Source: Bradyrhizobium sp. NDS-1
Lineage (GTDB): Bacteria > Pseudomonadota > Alphaproteobacteria > Rhizobiales > Xanthobacteraceae
Reading direction: 5' to 3'
DNA: 64,000 bases
NCBI RefSeq assembly: GCF_032918005.1
Contig: NZ_CP136628.1
Location: forward strand, 558,001-622,000
This document shows positions 60,624-64,000 of the stretch, in pieces. The notes under the pieces are model-generated. The model did not search any database. It worked only from the letters and a program-made list of their open reading frames with translations, and was not told where the DNA came from. The position numbers and the translations under genes are program-made. Each line of letters opens with the position of its first letter. Position 1 is the stretch's first letter.

Positions 60624-61364
60624 ATGACCATCGACGTCGTCGACCTCCGCGAGTTCTATTCCCGCCGCCTCGGGATTGTGGCGCGACAAATGATCAATCG
60701 CGGCATCCGGGAGCGCTGGCCGGGCGCGCAGGGCCAGCGCGTGCTCGGCCTTGGCTATCCCACGCCCTATCTGGGGTTGTTCCGGGAAGATGCCGAGCGC
60801 TGCATCGCCTTCATGCCGGCGGCCCAGGGCGTCCTGAAATGGCCGACGGGACGGCCGGCGCTGGCTTCGCTGGTCGACGAATTCTCGCTGCCGCTTCCCG
60901 ACGCCGCGGTCGACCGCATCCTGCTGGTCCACGCGCTGGAGATGTCGGACGATCCGGCCGCGCTGCTGCGCGAGGTGTGGCGGGTGCTGTCGCCGTCCGG
61001 GCGCGTGATCGCGGTGATCCCGAACCGGCGTGGGGTGTGGACCCGCACCGACAGCACGCCGTTCGGTCACGGCCGGCCGTATTCGCGTTCGCAGATCACC
61101 GATCTGTTGCGCCAGACCTGGTTCACGCCGACAGCCTGGGGCGAAGCGCTGTTCATGCCGCCCTATGCCGGCGGTTGGGTGCTGAGATCGGCGCAGATGT
61201 GGGAGCGCGCCGGCGCGGCGCTGTCGCTGCCCTTTGCCGGCGTCCATATCGTGGAGGCGACCAAGCAGGTTTACCGCGCGATCCCCGCCAAGCAGCGGGC
61301 GCGGCTCATTCCGTCGCTTGCGAAGCCGGTGCTGGTGCCGTCCTCGACGGCGACGCGCAGCTAG
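60624..61364 (+). CDS. SAM-dependent methyltransferase (UbiE-like type)
   Basis: 246 residues. REFYSRRLGIVARQMINRGIRERWPGAQGQRVLGLGYPTPYLGLF, LPLPDAAVDRILLVHALEMSDDPAALLREVWRVLSPSGRVIAVIPNRRGVWTRTDSTPFGHGRPYSRSQITDLL. The SAM motif I is altered (VLGLGYPTPY in place of VLDLGCGTG), and motif 'VDRILLVHALE...LLREVWRVLxPxG' is intact. The family is conserved next to gloB in Rhizobiales, without a known substrate. Divergent from gloB. Confidence 0.85.
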   Translation: MTIDVVDLREFYSRRLGIVARQMINRGIRERWPGAQGQRVLGLGYPTPYLGLFREDAERCIAFMPAAQGVLKWPTGRPALASLVDEFSLPLPDAAVDRILLVHALEMSDDPAALLREVWRVLSPSGRVIAVIPNRRGVWTRTDSTPFGHGRPYSRSQITDLLRQTWFTPTAWGEALFMPPYAGGWVLRSAQMWERAGAALSLPFAGVHIVEATKQVYRAIPAKQRARLIPSLAKPVLVPSSTATRS

Positions 61365-61366
61365 CT

Positions 61367-61390
61367 TCACCTCTCCCTCGGGAGAGGTGA
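61367..61390. terminator. Hairpin after the methyltransferase gene
   Basis: TCACCTCTCCC / GGGAGAGGTGA, 11-bp stem with a 2-nt loop, directly after the stop. No U-tract; a strong bidirectional terminator follows at 61432. Confidence 0.45.
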
Positions 61391-61431
61391 TCCGTGCCCG
61401 GAGCGCTCACCGCTTCAGCCGACGCACAAAA

Positions 61432-61460
61432 AAATCGTCCCGGCGGAGCCGGGACGATTT
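61432..61460. terminator. Bidirectional intrinsic terminator
   Basis: Perfect 13-bp stem AAATCGTCCCGGC / GCCGGGACGATTT with a 3-nt loop, flanked by A-run and T-run, between convergent genes ending at 61364 and 61476. Confidence 0.85.
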
Positions 61461-61475
61461 CAGATCGGAAGAAGC

Positions 61476-62258
61476 CTACTCGCCGGGCGCGAGATCGTCG
61501 CTCGAGGCGGCTGGAGCCGCCTCGCGCTCGGGGCGCGGACCATGCGGCCGGCGCCGCCGGCGCGGAAAGCGTTCGCCGCCGCCGCCTTCGAAGCCGGCCT
61601 GGCCGCCGTTCGCGCCGACATTCACCTGCGGCTGCGCGCCGGTGATGAAGGAAGGCAGGCGATCGACGCCGCCGGCATCGGCGATGACGGGCTGCGGTTG
61701 GTTAGCGGGTAGCGGCTGCGGCTGGTATTGCGGCTGCGGACGATGATCACGTTCGCGGCGCTCGCGCGGCTGCTGGTTGTCACGCTGATAGGGCTGCTGG
61801 TTGTCGCGTTGCTGGTCGCGCTGATGATGATCGCGCTGGCCGTCGCGGTCGCGCACGAAAGACTGCTGCGGCGGTTGCGGGACGAAGCCCGGCTCCTGGC
61901 CGAAATTCGAGAAATTTTCGCCGTCGTCTTCGCCGTCGTCGCTATGGCTGCTGGTCGGCTCGTCACCGCGCGGCTGCTGGTTCTGGCGGAACTGCTCCTG
62001 GGCCGCCGCGATCAGGCGGAAATAATGCTCGGCATGCTGGTAGTAGTTCTCGGCCGCGACGGGGTCGCCGGAGGAGCGCGCATCGCGCGCGAGCTGGAGA
62101 TACTTTTCAGCGATGTGCGAGGCGGTGCCGCGGATCTTGATGTCGGGTCCGTTGGACTCGTAGACCCGGGTCATCGGGTTCTGGCTGCGCCGGTTATTGT
62201 TGTTATTGTTATTATTGTTGCGGTTGCGCATCCGCTGCTTGTTCTGACCGTTTCTCAT
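61476..62258 (-). CDS. DUF4167 domain protein
   Basis: 260 residues. DUF4167 domain near the N-terminus (DIKIRGTASHIAEKYLQLARDARSSGDPVAAENYYQHAEHYFRLIAAAQ), preceded by a nine-Asn run (14-22) and followed by a long, disordered Gln/Arg/Asp-rich segment (for example RDRDGQRDHHQRDQQRDNQQPYQRD) and a basic end RFPRRRRRPHGPRPERE. The protein is predicted to bind RNA or ribosomes because of its position beside prmC-prfA in Rhizobiales, but this is inference. 460 nt separate it from prmC (62259-62718), with no feature recognised there. Confidence 0.88.
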   Translation of the reverse strand: MRNGQNKQRMRNRNNNNNNNNNRRSQNPMTRVYESNGPDIKIRGTASHIAEKYLQLARDARSSGDPVAAENYYQHAEHYFRLIAAAQEQFRQNQQPRGDEPTSSHSDDGEDDGENFSNFGQEPGFVPQPPQQSFVRDRDGQRDHHQRDQQRDNQQPYQRDNQQPRERRERDHRPQPQYQPQPLPANQPQPVIADAGGVDRLPSFITGAQPQVNVGANGGQAGFEGGGGERFPRRRRRPHGPRPEREAAPAASSDDLAPGE

Positions 62259-62718
62259 GTCCTGCCTTTAATTCCAGCCCTAAACGTTGCACGCATTACA
62301 GATTGCCAGGAGTGCCCGATGACAGCAGCTCACGTTGCTCGCGCGCGCCGCGCGCAAGAGTGGATCCCACCCTGCCGATGTTCGTCGACCGTCGCGTTCA
62401 ACAAGGACGCGTTCCCCACCCGCCAGCACTGATCGCCAGCGAACCCATTCATTTTGCTTGCCGAAACAAGCCCAGCGGTGTTGCGTAAGTCTTCAAGCGC
62501 AATATCAGGCTTTCGTTCACTTTGCGGTCGGAGAGCAGCGCAGCTCCACTGGCTATCGCGCTTCACGGGACCTGCGGCTTGGAACCTTTATCAGTAAAGC
62601 TCTCGCCCGAGAGCCCGGCTTTCGCCCGTAAGTCTACGGGGCCGGCACCGATGTGTTGACTGGAACGTAGTCGTTCCCAAGGGATATTCCAAGAGCTTTT
62701 TACAGGCCAATCCGGCTT

Positions 62719-63600
62719 TTATGGGGGCATTTTTCGGGCCGAAACGGCCCGCGGAATGCCCGACAGGTCGGCCTTGGGTGGCCTGTCCACGGTCAACTCC
62801 GCGCCCGCCATGAGGGTTTCAATATTTCTCGCCTGACCCTGGCCGGCCTCGACGATCAGCGCTCCGCCGGGGGCGAGACGCTCGCTCGCCTGCGGAATCA
62901 GCGCGCGGTAGGCGTCATAGCCGTCATTGCCTCCGTCGAGCGCCAGATGCGGATCGTGCTCGCGCACCTCGATGCTCAATGTCGGAATTTCGGCCGAGGG
63001 GATATAGGGCGGATTTGACACGATGAGGTCGAACGGGCCGCTGAGCGCCGATGCATAGGAGCAGGCGACGAAGCCGGCGCGTCCGGCGAGGCCGAGAGCC
63101 GTGGCATTGTCCCTGGCGGTGACGAGCGCGGTCAGACTGAGGTCGGTACCGACCCCGAAGGCGTCGGGGATCTCATGCAGCAGCGCGAGCAGGATCGCGC
63201 CGGATCCGGTGCCGATGTCGGCGATCCGGGGCGGCTGAGATATCTGCCGTTCGCGAAGGATTTCGAGCGCAAGCTCGACCACGGTCTCGGTATCGGGACG
63301 CGGCACCAGCGTCGCCTCTGACAGGCGGAACGGCAGGCCCCAGAACTCGCGTGTACCGAGGATGCGCGCCACCGGCTCGCCGGCCATGCGGCGCTCGGCA
63401 TGCTGCACCAGCCGAGACGCTTCGGCGGTGGTGAGAGGGCGCGCAGCCTGCGCGATCAGGCCAGTAAGGTCGAGGCCGAGCACAGCACCGAGCAGGATGC
63501 GCGCGTCAATCTCGGCCTCGTCGAGCTGCGCCGCCTTCAGTTGTGCAGCCAGCGCGCGCCGCGCGCTCTCGATCGATCGTCCGGCGAAGTGGTTGCTCAC
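62719..63600 (-). CDS. prmC: Release-factor glutamine methyltransferase PrmC
   Basis: 293 residues from GTG 63600, overlapping the stop of prfA (GTGA). N-terminal helical domain, then [38 protein letters not shown] site [30 protein letters not shown] and the catalytic NPPY in [18 protein letters not shown]. It methylates the Gln of the GGQ motif in RF1 and RF2, and its coupling with prfA is the standard order. Overlap with prfA ensures coupled translation. Confidence 0.95.
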   Translation of the reverse strand: MSNHFAGRSIESARRALAAQLKAAQLDEAEIDARILLGAVLGLDLTGLIAQAARPLTTAEASRLVQHAERRMAGEPVARILGTREFWGLPFRLSEATLVPRPDTETVVELALEILRERQISQPPRIADIGTGSGAILLALLHEIPDAFGVGTDLSLTALVTARDNATALGLAGRAGFVACSYASALSGPFDLIVSNPPYIPSAEIPTLSIEVREHDPHLALDGGNDGYDAYRALIPQASERLAPGGALIVEAGQGQARNIETLMAGAELTVDRPPKADLSGIPRAVSARKMPP

Positions 63601-64000
63601 GCGGCCGCGCCCTGCGCCGCGAGTTGCGCGGCCTGGTGCTCGGTGGTCAGCGCGTCGGTCAGCTCGCCCAGCGCTTCGCCCGCGATCACTTGCGGCAGCT
63701 TGTAGAGCGTCAGATTGATGCGATGGTCGGTGACGCGCCCTTGCGGAAAATTATAGGTGCGGATGCGCTCGGAGCGGTCGCCGGAGCCGACCTTCTCCTT
63801 GCGCTCGGCCGAGCGCGCGGCGTCGACGCGCTGGCGCTCGGCGTCGTAGATGCGCGAGCGCAGGATGTTCATGGCGGAGGCACGGTTCTTGTGCTGCGAG
63901 CGGCTGTCCTGCATCATCACGACGATGCCGGTCGGGATGTGGGTGATGCGGATCGCCGATTCGGTCTTGTTGACGTGCTGGCCGCCGGCTCCTTGCGCGC
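63597..64000 (-). CDS. prfA: Peptide chain release factor 1, C-terminal part
   Basis: Open from the right edge to TGA 63597-63599. The visible end holds the GGQ catalytic tripeptide ([31 protein letters not shown]), followed by [73 protein letters not shown]. These are the RF1 C-terminal domain III hallmarks. RF1 recognises UAA and UAG. The N-terminal domains lie outside the window. Confidence 0.95.
   Translation of the reverse strand, partial: AQGAGGQHVNKTESAIRITHIPTGIVVMMQDSRSQHKNRASAMNILRSRIYDAERQRVDAARSAERKEKVGSGDRSERIRTYNFPQGRVTDHRINLTLYKLPQVIAGEALGELTDALTTEHQAAQLAAQGAAA

Noticed and set aside
61476..62258. Asn-run and Gln/Arg-rich repeats in the DUF4167 gene as a possible sequence repeat array.
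   Set aside because: These are low-complexity protein segments typical of this family, not a separate DNA repeat or CRISPR.

Overview
The window reads as a chromosomal segment of a Bradyrhizobium-like alphaproteobacterium (order Rhizobiales/Hyphomicrobiales). This rests on high GC with strong GC3, the block prfA-prmC-DUF4167-methyltransferase-gloB and the phaR-phaA-phaB locus at the right, an ACC deaminase gene with a divergent Lrp-type acdR, many FixJ/NarL-type regulators, and short intergenic repeats of a kind I associate with Bradyrhizobium. No rRNA, tRNA, CRISPR array, transposase, integrase or phage gene was seen.

Left part (1-23.4 kb) is accessory in character. After the 3' end of an autotransporter comes a cluster (about 1.7-15.6 kb) with three secreted DUF1254/DUF1214 proteins, a membrane-anchored TAXI solute-binding protein with a frameshifted tail, a Phenol_MetA_deg-type outer-membrane protein, an HlyD-type adaptor, an AraC-type and a FixJ-type regulator, an HdeA-like periplasmic protein, a single-domain receiver and a histidine kinase with a periplasmic-binding-protein-like sensor. 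A recurring box, CGTTTTTGCATAG, lies about 60-100 nt upstream of each main transcription unit of the cluster and points in its direction of transcription; in the divergent region at 10.3 kb two perfect copies form a 13-bp inverted repeat. I treat this as a candidate regulon of unknown function. Further on are an RsbQ-like hydrolase cotranscribed with a receiver and a PAS histidine kinase (16.1-18.5 kb), several decayed small genes (15.7, 19.9-20.6 and 22.8-23.1 kb), and a ribbon-helix-helix regulator preceding a PHB-depolymerase-family esterase, with a half-site array at the regulator's start.

Middle part (23.4-37.6 kb): L,D-transpeptidase, nitroreductase, a CobW-type GTPase next to a zinc-ribbon ABM-like protein, a MocR regulator divergent from a two-cupin protein, and a kaiB-kaiC-hybrid histidine kinase operon beside a PAS-LuxR regulator. 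The regions upstream of kaiB and of the luxR gene share the palindrome TACTAA-N4-TTAGT. A LysR/MFS divergent pair follows.

Right part (37.6-64 kb) is more housekeeping: amidase with a Lys/Ala-rich N-terminal tail, an O-acetylhomoserine sulfhydrylase/MetA-like pair, polysaccharide deacetylase, RecQ, AcdS/AcdR, a cysteine-synthase-like enzyme, a carboxymuconolactone-decarboxylase-like protein, a PilZ-PAS-GGDEF cyclase, an outer-membrane barrel, an esterase, a branched-chain aminotransferase-like enzyme, the polyhydroxybutyrate genes phaR/phaA/phaB, a DMT exporter, a flavin reductase, a DUF985 cupin, gloB, a methyltransferase, a DUF4167 protein, prmC and the 3' part of prfA. Very long antisense ORFs in this GC-rich half are composition shadows and are not annotated.
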